Of a DNA stretch of 64,000 nt, positions 28,734 to 35,896 are shown in pieces (position 1 is the first letter of the stretch; each line of letters opens with the position of its first letter). The notes under the pieces are model-generated. The model was given only the letters and a program-made list of their open reading frames with translations. It made no database searches and was not told where the DNA came from. The stretch is from Streptomyces hyaluromycini (lineage in GTDB: Bacteria; Actinomycetota; Actinomycetes; Streptomycetales; Streptomycetaceae). The DNA is taken from positions 664,319 to 728,318 of the forward strand of contig NZ_BCFL01000016.1 in NCBI RefSeq assembly GCF_002217755.1, read 5' to 3'. The position numbers and the translations under genes are program-made.

Positions 28734-29060
28734 TTACTGCATCACGGCCATGGCGAGCGCACGGCGGGCGCGCATCGACGCGCGCTCGGCCCGGCGCTGC
28801 ATCCGGCGAGCGGTCGCCAGGCGCACGGCCCGGCGTTCCCGCTCGGCCTCGTGCAGTCGCTCGTGCATATGCGCACGAGCCAAGGCTTCTGGGATGAGTT
28901 GCATCTCTCGGGTCCTGTTCTGACGCGAGCCGGTGGCGGTACCGGCGGTGGTGAAGTCTGGGATCGCGGAGCCTGCGGGCTCGCTGACGGACGGCTTCAT
29001 CGGGGCCTGCTTCTTGGGATCGTGCGTGAGGGGGCGGTCGATCGTTCCGTGGATGTTCAT
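28734..29060 (-). CDS. Small basic protein coupled to wblC
   Basis: The ATG at 29060 overlaps the wblC stop as ATGA and would give 108 residues. A second start at 28904 (MQLIPEALARAHMHERLHEA) has AGGA at a good distance and gives 56 residues. The C-terminal half is a highly charged, strongly basic helix (AERERRAVRLATARRMQRRA) likely to bind nucleic acid or form a coiled coil; the N-terminal half has no clear character. The shorter product may be the real one. No homologous family with a function is known to me. Confidence 0.65.
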   Translation of the reverse strand: MNIHGTIDRPLTHDPKKQAPMKPSVSEPAGSAIPDFTTAGTATGSRQNRTREMQLIPEALARAHMHERLHEAERERRAVRLATARRMQRRAERASMRARRALAMAVMQ

Positions 29061-29425
29061 GCCGTGACCGGGTTCTTGCGCGGGCGGCCACGCGGCCGCT
29101 TGCGGGCGACGACGACACCCTGGACGAACAGCTCGCCACCCCAGACGCCCCAGGGCTCACGCCTCTCCTTGGCCCCGGCGAGGCAGGCCTCGATCAGCGG
29201 GCAGGTGCGGCAGAGGGACTTGGCGTACTCGACGTCCGCCGGCGACTCGGCGAAGAAGACCTCCGGGTCGTAGGAGCGGCAGGGGACGGGTACGCCGAGG
29301 TTCTCGATGGCGTCGTCGAGCGCGGTGAGCGCGGTGAGCGGGATCAAGGTGGAGTCCTCCGTGAGGCCGGGCGGGGGGATCGTTTCGGAAGGCGGTACGG
29401 ACGGGGCGTGCGCTTCGAGTTGCAC
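29057..29425 (-). CDS. wblC: WhiB-like multidrug-resistance regulator WblC (WhiB7)
   Basis: This 122-residue [4Fe-4S] transcription factor works with the housekeeping sigma factor to induce intrinsic antibiotic resistance. The four cluster cysteines are in PCRSYDPEVFF and SLCRTCPLIEACLAG (C-x29-C-x2-C-x5-C), followed by the GVWGG turn. The C-terminal AT-hook RKRPRGRPRKNP separates WblC/WhiB7 from other Wbl proteins. GAGGAAG seven bases upstream sets the GTG start at 29425, so the open frame reaching 29629 is leader, not protein. Neighbouring uvrD2, mycoredoxin and AarF genes match the mycobacterial whiB7 locus. Confidence 0.95.
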   Translation of the reverse strand: MQLEAHAPSVPPSETIPPPGLTEDSTLIPLTALTALDDAIENLGVPVPCRSYDPEVFFAESPADVEYAKSLCRTCPLIEACLAGAKERREPWGVWGGELFVQGVVVARKRPRGRPRKNPVTA

Positions 29426-29542
29426 GGTTGTTCTTCCTCGTCTGGTCGTGCCGGTCGGGTTGGACCGGTTGGCGGCTGGTACCGGGTTCTGCTCTTGTCC
29501 CGAGGCCCCTTCGCTCCGCTCTCCCCGTTCGGGGAAAACAGA

Positions 29543-29577
29543 AGGGCCGCGGATCCCGGATGGGGTTCCGCGGCCCT
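29543..29577 (-). terminator. Transcription attenuator in the wblC leader
   Basis: AGGGCCGCGGA (29543-29553) pairs perfectly with TCCGCGGCCCT (29567-29577) around a 13-base loop. In the leftward transcript it is followed by TCTGTTTTCC, a T-rich tail rare in this sequence. It starts 20 bases after the upstream-ORF stop and lies 117 bases before the wblC GTG, so it can cut transcription before wblC. Confidence 0.8.
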
Positions 29578-29597
29578 GAAGGCGCCGGCCTGATCGA

Positions 29598-29912
29598 TCA
29601 GGCTGGATCACTCCAGGGTTCTGGCCCACGGAAGGCCCACATCAGGTGGTGCTGCGTCGTCTGCTTCCGGCTACCGGCACCGGCTGCCGTAAAGGCATAG
29701 GCCTGCGCCCGTGCCGCTACTGCTTCCAGTGCCTTGGTCGGTCGCTCATTCCGCTCACGGACAGGAAGACCCGCGAGAGAAACGGAGGACGCCGGACGCA
29801 CGGCAATGCCGGACAGACCGGTGCCCAGGTTCGAGACGCCGAGCATGCACACGGAGACGGCCGAGAGATCGGTCATTTTGGCCGCGCTGATGTTGGTCTT
29901 GATGCTGATCAC
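29598..29912 (-). CDS. Upstream ORF (leader peptide) of wblC
   Basis: This is a 104-codon frame starting GTG at 29912 with a perfect AGGAGG eight bases upstream (29921-29926), the best ribosome-binding site in the region. It begins ISIKTNISAAKMTDLSAVSV and ends WSDPA just before the attenuator hairpin. whiB7-type genes are controlled by an upstream ORF whose slowed translation by ribosome-targeting antibiotics prevents leader termination, and this frame is placed for that role. The peptide resembles no family I know, and shorter in-frame products from internal starts are possible. Confidence 0.7.
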   Translation of the reverse strand: MISIKTNISAAKMTDLSAVSVCMLGVSNLGTGLSGIAVRPASSVSLAGLPVRERNERPTKALEAVAARAQAYAFTAAGAGSRKQTTQHHLMWAFRGPEPWSDPA

Positions 29913-30023
29913 TGGACTCGCCTCCTCTCGGCGTCTAGGGGACCGGTGTTGAGCCGATCCGCTCGGATATGCAAGTACAACACGGAACCGGGCCTTCGAG
30001 AAGGCCGCCGCTTCCGTGCCTAG

Positions 30024-30063
30024 AACCTATGGGGATTGCCGGGGCATGCGCAAACTATTTTTT
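30024..30063 (-). promoter_or_regulatory. wblC promoter with A/T-rich AT-hook site
   Basis: Reading leftward, an A/T block AAAAAATAGT (30054-30063) abuts a -35 TTGCGC (30048-30053). After 18 bases comes a -10 TAGGTT (30024-30029). WhiB7-family proteins use their AT-hook to bind A/T sequence directly upstream of the -35, so autoregulation is likely. It lies just past the uvrD2 stop. Confidence 0.65.
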
Positions 30064-30076
30064 CGACGAGTTGGCA

Positions 30077-32272
30077 TCAGCCCCCCACTTCTTCTCCCTC
30101 GGGCTCCTGGCCTGCGCAGATGGCCAGAACATCGGCGCCGTAACGGTTGAGCTTGCGCGTGCCGACACCAGGGATGCGGGCCAACTCGCGGTCGTCGTCC
30201 GGGGCGCTCTCGGCGATGGCCATCAGCGTCCTGTCGGTGAAGACGCAGAAGGCGGGCTGGCCGCTGAGCCGGGCCTGGTCCGCACGCCACTCGCGCAGCC
30301 GCTCGTAGAGGCCCTCGTCCATGTCGGAGGGGCAGCCGTCGCAGCGCATCAGCTTCATCTCGCCGGCGTCGGTCAGCGTGCGTCCGCAGACCCGGCAGCG
30401 GGCGGGGGTGCGCTGGGTGCGCCGGGGTGCGGCCGCGGGGCCGCCGGTGAAGCCGCGTTCGACGCCTCCGCCACCGGCGCCGCCGGCCCGGCCGACGGTG
30501 CCGGTGGAGCCGGGGCGCAGACCGTCCAGGAAGTGGCTGGGCCTGCGGCCGGGTCTGCCGCCGGGGGTGCGGGAGAGGGACCAGGAGACATGCAGCCGTT
30601 CCCTGGCGCGGGTCACGCCGACATAGAGGAGCCGGCGCTCCTCCTCGATCTGTTCGTCGGTCTTCGCATAGGTGATCGGCATCATGCCCTCGGCGACGCC
30701 CACCAGGAAGACGACGTCCCACTCCAGGCCTTTCGCCGAGTGCAGGGAGGCGAGGGTGACGCCCTGGACGGTCGGGGCGTGCTGGGCGCCCGCGCGCTCG
30801 TCGAGTTCGGCGACGAAGTCGGCGAGGGTGGCGGCGGGCCGGGCGGCGGCGACGTCCTGGGCGAGGTTGACCAGAGCGGCCAGCGACTCCCAGCGCTCCC
30901 GGACCGCGCCGGAGCCGGCCGGGGGCGAGGTGGTCCAGCCCTCCCCGGAGAGGACCGCGCGCACCTGCGAGGGCAGGTCCACGGTGTCGTCGAGCAGCGC
31001 GTCGTTGCCGCCGAAGCGGGCCGCGGCGCGCAGGGCGACGCCCGCCTTGCGCACCTCGGGCCGGTCGAAGAACCGCTCGGCACCGCGCAGCTGGTAGGGC
31101 ACCCCGGCGTCCGCGAGGGCCTGCTCGTACGTCTCGGACTGGGCGTTGGTGCGGAACAGCACGGCGATCTCGGCGGCCGGCACCCCGGCGGCGACCAGCT
31201 CCCGGATGCGGCGGGCGGCGCCCTCGGCCTCGGCGGGCTCGTCGGTGTACTCGGTGTACACGGGCTCGGGTCCGGCGGGGCGTTGGGAGACCAGCTCCAG
31301 GCGGTGGTCGGCGGCCCGTCCGCTGGCCTGGGCCAGCAGGCCGTTGGCGAGGTGGACGACCTGGGGTGTGGAGCGGTAGTCGCGGACCAGCTTGACGACG
31401 GTGGCCCCGGGGTGGCGGGTGCGGAAGTCGAGCAGATGGTCGGGAGTTGCTCCTGTGAACGAGTAGATGGTCTGGCTCGCGTCGCCGACGACGCACAGGC
31501 TGTCGCGCTCGCCGAGCCACAGTTCCAGCAGCCGCTGCTGGAGCGGGCTGACGTCCTGGTACTCGTCGACGACGAAGTGCTGGTACTGGGCGCGGACCTG
31601 GTCGGCGATGTCGAGCCGGTCCTGCAGGATGCCGACGGTCAGCAGCAGGACGTCCTCGAAGTCGATGACCCCGCGATCACGCTTGAGGTCCTCGTAGACC
31701 GAGTAGAGCTGGGCGATCTCGGCGGGGTCGCGGGGGGCCTCCCGGCCGGCCTTCAGGGCGGCCGGCGGGTAGTCGGCGGGGACGGTCCGGGTGACCTTGG
31801 ACCATTCGATCTCGGCGGTGACGTCCCGCAGCTCGCCCCGGTCGAGGCGGATGCGGCAGGCGGCGGCCGCGTCGGCGACGAGCTGGATCTTGCGGTCGAC
31901 GAGCCGGGGCAGGGACCCACCGATCGCTTTCGGCCAGAAGAACTGCAGCTGACGCAGCGCCGCGGAGTGGAAGGTGCGGGCCTGCACACCCTGGGCGCCG
32001 AGCTGGCGCAGCCGGCCGCGCATCTCCCCGGCAGCGCGGTTGGTGAAGGTGACGGCGAGCACGCTGGACGGCTGGAGGATGCCGGCCCGCACCCCGTAGG
32101 CGATCCGGTGGGTGATCGCCCGGGTCTTGCCGGTACCGGCTCCGGCCAGCACGCACACGGGACCGTGCAGGGCGGTCGCCACCGCGCGCTGCTCGGGGTC
32201 GAGCCCTTCGAGCACCGCGTCGGCAGAGTCCGGTACCGGCGGGAAGAGGGAGGAGTGCGTTGCTGCTGTCAC
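30077..32272 (-). CDS. uvrD2: ATP-dependent DNA helicase UvrD2 with HRDC domain
   Basis: This 731-residue superfamily-1 helicase has Walker A VLAGAGTGKT (about residues 41-50), VVDEYQDVSPLQQ as Walker B/motif II, SLHSAKGLEWDVVF and VGVTRARERLHVSW as motifs V and VI. After the motor come a four-cysteine zinc motif (CRVCGRTL and MRCDGCP) and a C-terminal HRDC domain (about residues 655-725), the arrangement of mycobacterial UvrD2 (Rv3198c), also next to whiB7. The GTG at 32272 gives the family N-terminus; the frame opens further without a ribosome-binding site. It is divergent from the mycoredoxin gene. Confidence 0.93.
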   Translation of the reverse strand: MTAATHSSLFPPVPDSADAVLEGLDPEQRAVATALHGPVCVLAGAGTGKTRAITHRIAYGVRAGILQPSSVLAVTFTNRAAGEMRGRLRQLGAQGVQARTFHSAALRQLQFFWPKAIGGSLPRLVDRKIQLVADAAAACRIRLDRGELRDVTAEIEWSKVTRTVPADYPPAALKAGREAPRDPAEIAQLYSVYEDLKRDRGVIDFEDVLLLTVGILQDRLDIADQVRAQYQHFVVDEYQDVSPLQQRLLELWLGERDSLCVVGDASQTIYSFTGATPDHLLDFRTRHPGATVVKLVRDYRSTPQVVHLANGLLAQASGRAADHRLELVSQRPAGPEPVYTEYTDEPAEAEGAARRIRELVAAGVPAAEIAVLFRTNAQSETYEQALADAGVPYQLRGAERFFDRPEVRKAGVALRAAARFGGNDALLDDTVDLPSQVRAVLSGEGWTTSPPAGSGAVRERWESLAALVNLAQDVAAARPAATLADFVAELDERAGAQHAPTVQGVTLASLHSAKGLEWDVVFLVGVAEGMMPITYAKTDEQIEEERRLLYVGVTRARERLHVSWSLSRTPGGRPGRRPSHFLDGLRPGSTGTVGRAGGAGGGGVERGFTGGPAAAPRRTQRTPARCRVCGRTLTDAGEMKLMRCDGCPSDMDEGLYERLREWRADQARLSGQPAFCVFTDRTLMAIAESAPDDDRELARIPGVGTRKLNRYGADVLAICAGQEPEGEEVGG

Positions 32273-32360
32273 ATGGCCATGCTGCCAGGTCGCCCGGGAC
32301 GGCTGTGCCGGTTGTCCACAGGCAGCCCCACGCAGTCGTACTAATGCGGCAGGCGTCACG

Positions 32361-32407
32361 CTCGGGCCCGCGCTGCGGGAATGCTCGGGGCCCGTGCTGC
32401 GGGAATG
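32361..32407. repeat. Direct repeat upstream of the mycoredoxin gene
   Basis: Two near-identical units of 23-24 bases lie head to tail (32361-32383 and 32384-32407), each ending TGCTGCGGGAATG or CGCTGCGGGAATG. The second supplies the -35 of the SigR-type promoter. Confidence 0.75.
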
Positions 32408-32430
32408 GCGGGCAGGTTGCGTACGTTCCT
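32401..32430 (+). promoter_or_regulatory. SigR-type promoter of the mycoredoxin gene
   Basis: GGGAAT (32401-32406) and GTTCCT (32425-32430) are separated by exactly 18 bases, matching the SigR consensus GGAAT-N18-GTT. Transcription would start about 40 bases before the ATG. Glutaredoxin/mycoredoxin genes are known members of the SigR disulfide-stress regulon in Streptomyces. Confidence 0.85.
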
Positions 32431-32474
32431 CTCCTGGACGACCTTCCCCGACCTGCCGAAGGAGTGCGAGCGAG

Positions 32475-32717
32475 ATGCAGGGCACTGTGACGATGTACAG
32501 CACCACGTGGTGCGGCTACTGCCGCCGGCTCAAGAGCCAGCTGGACCGCGAGGGCATCGCTTACACCGAGATCAACATCGAGCAGGACCCGGAGTCGGCC
32601 GCGTTCGTGGAGAAGGCGAATGGCGGAAACCAGACGGTCCCCACGGTGCTCTTCGCCGACGGCTCGACGCTCACGAACCCGTCGCTGGCCCAGGTGAAGC
32701 AGAAGGTCGGCGCGTAG
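32475..32717 (+). CDS. mrx: Mycoredoxin (glutaredoxin-like, mycothiol-dependent)
   Basis: This 80-residue thioredoxin-fold protein has active site TTWCGYC (Cys13 and Cys16), a TVPTV cis-Pro segment and a C-terminal helix. The WCGYC motif and small size match actinobacterial mycoredoxins, which use mycothiol instead of glutathione to reduce mixed disulfides. AAGGAG upstream of the ATG and the SigR-type promoter support the start and stress regulation. It is divergent from uvrD2, as in M. tuberculosis (Rv3198A). Confidence 0.93.
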   Translation: MQGTVTMYSTTWCGYCRRLKSQLDREGIAYTEINIEQDPESAAFVEKANGGNQTVPTVLFADGSTLTNPSLAQVKQKVGA

Positions 32718-32731
32718 GTTTCCCGGCGCAC

Positions 32732-32760
32732 GGCGGCCCCTGAGTCAATCAGGGGCCGCC
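32732..32760. terminator. Bidirectional terminator between the mycoredoxin and methyltransferase genes
   Basis: GGCGGCCCCTGA pairs perfectly with TCAGGGGCCGCC around the loop GTCAA, between convergent genes and followed by TTCG. Confidence 0.88.
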
Positions 32761-32769
32761 TTCGCATGT

Positions 32770-33372
32770 TCAGGCCGGTTTGTCCCACACCAGCGTGTAG
32801 CGCCACAGCAGGCGCCGTTGGTACCGGCGGCCGGGGAGCCGGTGCGCGGTGGACTGCCGGACCTCTCCCCAGGTCATGATCGGGTCCTCGACGGGCATCT
32901 CGGCCGGGCCCTGCTCGCCGCCGTGCCGAAGCGCGGTCAGCAGGTTCGCGGGGACTCCGCAGCAACTGATCACCCGGTCCAGCAGGGTGTGGTCGTGTGC
33001 CATGCCGACGACGACCAGCCGGCCGCCGGGCGCGAGCAGTCCCACCAGCCGGTCGATCGCGTCGTCGAAGGGGGCGTGGTGGAGGACGGCGACCGCGCTG
33101 ACGAAGTCGTAGCCCTCCTCGTCGAGGGCGGCGCCGTCGAGGTAGTCGCCTTCCAGGAAGGTGACGTTCGCGGGGGCCCGCTTGCGCGCCTGCCTGATCA
33201 TCTCCGCCGACCGGTCCACGCCGGTCACCGACTGCGCCCTGGCCGCGAGCTTGGCGGCCAGCAGGCCGTCACCGCAGCCGACGTCCAGGGCGGTGCGGCA
33301 GCCGTCCGGTACCGCGTCCAGCACCACGGGGTGGTAGTGGACGTTGTGGTTCCAGTACTCCTCTGTGCTCAT
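32770..33372 (-). CDS. Class I SAM-dependent methyltransferase
   Basis: This 200-residue cytosolic enzyme has motif I TALDVGCGDGLLAAKLA (about residues 27-43), acidic post-I VTGVDRSAEM, and LVVVGMAHD as motif III. Blocks HNVHYHPVVLDAVPDGCR and LPGRRYQRRLLWRYTLVWDK are typical of a small actinobacterial subfamily with unknown substrate. It starts 10 bases after nudC, so it is probably the last gene of that transcript. Confidence 0.9.
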   Translation of the reverse strand: MSTEEYWNHNVHYHPVVLDAVPDGCRTALDVGCGDGLLAAKLAARAQSVTGVDRSAEMIRQARKRAPANVTFLEGDYLDGAALDEEGYDFVSAVAVLHHAPFDDAIDRLVGLLAPGGRLVVVGMAHDHTLLDRVISCCGVPANLLTALRHGGEQGPAEMPVEDPIMTWGEVRQSTAHRLPGRRYQRRLLWRYTLVWDKPA

Positions 33373-33382
33373 GACGGCCGTC

Positions 33383-34327
33383 TCAGACGAAGCTCCTCGT
33401 CGGCAGCGGCTTGCCGTACCACATCTCGATCAGGCGGGCCGCGATCGAGATGCCGTACGGCGGCAGGACGTCGCCGGAGTCGAAGGCTGCGCCGAGTTCG
33501 TCGCGGGAGAACCAGCGGGCCTCGTGGATCTCGTCGCCGTCGACGTTGATCTCGGTCGAGGTGGCGCGGGCCATGAAGCCGAGCATCAGGCTGGACGGGA
33601 ACGGCCAGGGCTGGCTGGCGACGTACTCGACCGGGCCGACGGTGATCCCGGCCTCCTCGAAGACCTCGCGGCGTACCGCGTGCTCGATGGACTCGCCGGG
33701 CTCCACGAAGCCGGCGAGCGTGGAGAAGCGGCCCTCGGGCCAGTGGACCTGGCGGCCGAGCAGGATGCGGTCGTCCTCGTCGGTGACGGCCATGATCACG
33801 GCGGGGTCGGTGCGCGGGTAGTGCTCGGCACCGCAGGCGGGGCAGCGGCGGATGTGGCCGGCGGCGGCGATGACCGTGCGCTCGCCGCAGCGGGAGCAGA
33901 AGCGGTGGGTGCGCTGCCAGTTCTCCAGGCCGACCGCGTGCACCATCAGGCCCACGTCGCGCGGTGACAGCAGCAGTCCGGCCTCGCGCAGGCCCGCGGG
34001 GCGCGCGGACTGGTCGATGCGGCCGGGCAGGGCGTCCTTCTGGAGGGCGAAGTAGCTGACGCCGTCCTCGTCGGTGCCCAGGAAGTAGCGGTGCGCCTCG
34101 GTGAGGGGGGCCTCGAAGGAGGGCGTCATGACGAGTTCGGTGCGGCCCTCGGGCGTCTCGTCGATGAGGACCTGGCCGCCGGAGACCACGAAACAGCGGG
34201 TGTCGGGGTGGCTCCACGCCGCCGCGAGCCAGGCCTCGTCGAGCCGGTGGTGGGCGGCGCGGTCGATGCCGCTCGGGGCGGTGAGCGAGATGGGGCGGTC
34301 GGCGGTGTGGTCGGTCCAGGTGGTCAC
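33383..34327 (-). CDS. nudC: NAD(+) diphosphatase NudC
   Basis: This 314-residue Nudix enzyme cleaves NAD(H), and NAD caps on RNA, to NMN and AMP. It has the zinc ribbon FCSRCG...RCPACGAEHYPRTDP (about residues 147-175), the Nudix box GFVEPGESIEHAVRREVFEE, and the NudC-specific SQPWPFPSSLM after it. GGAAG five bases upstream fixes the GTG start at 34327. Rv3199c is the corresponding mycobacterial gene. It precedes the methyltransferase by 10 bases. Confidence 0.95.
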   Translation of the reverse strand: MTTWTDHTADRPISLTAPSGIDRAAHHRLDEAWLAAAWSHPDTRCFVVSGGQVLIDETPEGRTELVMTPSFEAPLTEAHRYFLGTDEDGVSYFALQKDALPGRIDQSARPAGLREAGLLLSPRDVGLMVHAVGLENWQRTHRFCSRCGERTVIAAAGHIRRCPACGAEHYPRTDPAVIMAVTDEDDRILLGRQVHWPEGRFSTLAGFVEPGESIEHAVRREVFEEAGITVGPVEYVASQPWPFPSSLMLGFMARATSTEINVDGDEIHEARWFSRDELGAAFDSGDVLPPYGISIAARLIEMWYGKPLPTRSFV

Positions 34328-34482
34328 GGGTGCTTCCAACTCCCCCAGTGCAACGGATGTTTCATCGGGCGGTTCAGCGGGACGTAGGGCGGGAGGAGAC
34401 CGGGTCGGGCGGGGGCGGGGCGGACGGGACGGTCCTTCCAGTGTGCCCCGTCGGCGGTACCGCTCCTGACGCTGTCGGTGGC

Positions 34483-35886
34483 TCAGGGGGCATGGCGCCA
34501 GTTCTCGGCGAGGTCGCCCCAGAGGTAGGCGCTGGTCTCGACGCCTTTGAGGAGGAGGTCCAGCTCGACCTTCTCGTTCGGGGCGTGCCAGCCGTCGGAG
34601 GGGACGGAGATGCCCAGGAAGAGGACGGGTGCGCCGAGGACGTCCTGGAGGTCCGCGGCGGGCCCCGAGCCACCCGAACGGGTGAACCTGACCGGTCCCT
34701 CGAAGGCCCGGCCCATGGCGCGGGCCAGCGACTGGAGACCGGGGTGGTCGAGCGGGGTCAGGCACGGGCGCGTGGCCGGCAGGAACGTGATCTCGGCCCG
34801 GATCCCGGCGGGGATCCGTTCGGCGGCCCAGGCGTGGACGATCTTCTCGATGCGGTCGGGGTCCTGCCCGGCGACCAGCCGGAACGACAGCTTCAGCAGC
34901 GCCGAGGACGGGATGATCGTCTTGCTGCCGGGGCCCTGGTAGCCGCCGCCGATGCCGTTGACCTCGGCGGTGGGGCGGGCCCAGACACGCTCCAGGGTGG
35001 TGTGCCCGGCCTCGCCCTCGGTGGCGTACGAATGCGCTTCGCGCAGCCAGCTCTGCTCGTCGAACGGCAGCTCGGCCCAGAGCTGCCGTTCGCGGTCGCT
35101 CAGCTCCACGATGCCGTCGTAGAAGCCGGGGATCGCCACGCGCGCGTGCTCGTCGTGCAGCGCGGCGACCAGGCGGGCGGCGACGGTGGCCGGGTTGGGG
35201 ACGGCGCCGCCGAAGGCGCCGGAGTGGATGTCCTGGTCGGGGCCGTGCAGGACGATCTCGCACTCGGCGAGCCCGCGCATGCCCGTGCACACCGTGGGGG
35301 TGTCCTCGGACCACATGCCGGTGTCGGAGACGATCACGGCGTCGGCGGCGAGCCGCTCGGCGTGCTCCTCGACGAGAGCGCGGAAGTGCGGGGAGCCGGA
35401 CTCCTCCTCGCCCTCGATCAGCAGCTTCAGGTTGACCGCGGGGGCCGTGCGGCCGGTGGCGGCGAGGTGGGCACGGACACCGAGTGTGTGGAAGAACACC
35501 TGGCCCTTGTCGTCGGCCGCCCCGCGCGCGTAGAGGCGGTTCTCGCGGACGACGGGCTCGAAGGGGTCGCTGTCCCAGCCGTCCTCGCGGGCGGCGGGCT
35601 GCACGTCGTGGTGGCCGTAGACGAGGACCGTGGGCGCCTCGGGGTCGTCGGCGGGCCACTGGGCGAAGACCGCCGGGGAGCCCGGTGTCTCCCAGACCTC
35701 GGCGGTCGGGAAGCCGGTCTCCGTCAGTTTGGCGGCGAGCCAGTCGGCGCTGCGGCGTACATCGGGGGCGTGGTCGGGCTGGGCCGACACGGAGGGGATG
35801 CGCAGCCACTCGGCGAGGTCGGCGAGGAAGGCGGTGCGGTGCTGCTCGATGTACGTACGGACGGCGCTGTCCGGGGTCTGGCTCAT
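34483..35886 (-). CDS. M20-family dipeptidase
   Basis: This 467-residue metallopeptidase has the M20 zinc ligands and catalytic residues in VLVYGHHDVQPA, YARGAADDKGQVF and LLIEGEEESGSP, and a dimerisation insert around VNGIGGGYQGPGSKTIIPS. It probably cleaves small peptides or aminoacyl amides in the cytoplasm. It begins 10 bases after adnB, and the 155 bases to nudC contain no gene. In M. tuberculosis a TrkA-type gene (Rv3200c) occupies this position, so the dipeptidase is a lineage-specific neighbour. Confidence 0.93.
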   Translation of the reverse strand: MSQTPDSAVRTYIEQHRTAFLADLAEWLRIPSVSAQPDHAPDVRRSADWLAAKLTETGFPTAEVWETPGSPAVFAQWPADDPEAPTVLVYGHHDVQPAAREDGWDSDPFEPVVRENRLYARGAADDKGQVFFHTLGVRAHLAATGRTAPAVNLKLLIEGEEESGSPHFRALVEEHAERLAADAVIVSDTGMWSEDTPTVCTGMRGLAECEIVLHGPDQDIHSGAFGGAVPNPATVAARLVAALHDEHARVAIPGFYDGIVELSDRERQLWAELPFDEQSWLREAHSYATEGEAGHTTLERVWARPTAEVNGIGGGYQGPGSKTIIPSSALLKLSFRLVAGQDPDRIEKIVHAWAAERIPAGIRAEITFLPATRPCLTPLDHPGLQSLARAMGRAFEGPVRFTRSGGSGPAADLQDVLGAPVLFLGISVPSDGWHAPNEKVELDLLLKGVETSAYLWGDLAENWRHAP

Positions 35887-35896
35887 GGTCACGAGC

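Larger units (their letters stand above)
29426..30076 (-). promoter_or_regulatory. Long regulatory leader of wblC
   Basis: About 590 bases separate the predicted transcript start (near 30017) from the wblC start codon. In transcript order the stretch holds an A/T-flanked promoter, an upstream ORF with a perfect Shine-Dalgarno sequence, a small palindrome over its stop codon, and a terminator hairpin with a T-rich tail, each listed separately. This is the layout of whiB7-type attenuation. Confidence 0.75.

Noticed and set aside
29426..29629. N-terminal extension of WblC
   Set aside because: The extension crosses the attenuator hairpin, has no ribosome-binding site, and makes the protein far longer than WblC orthologues.
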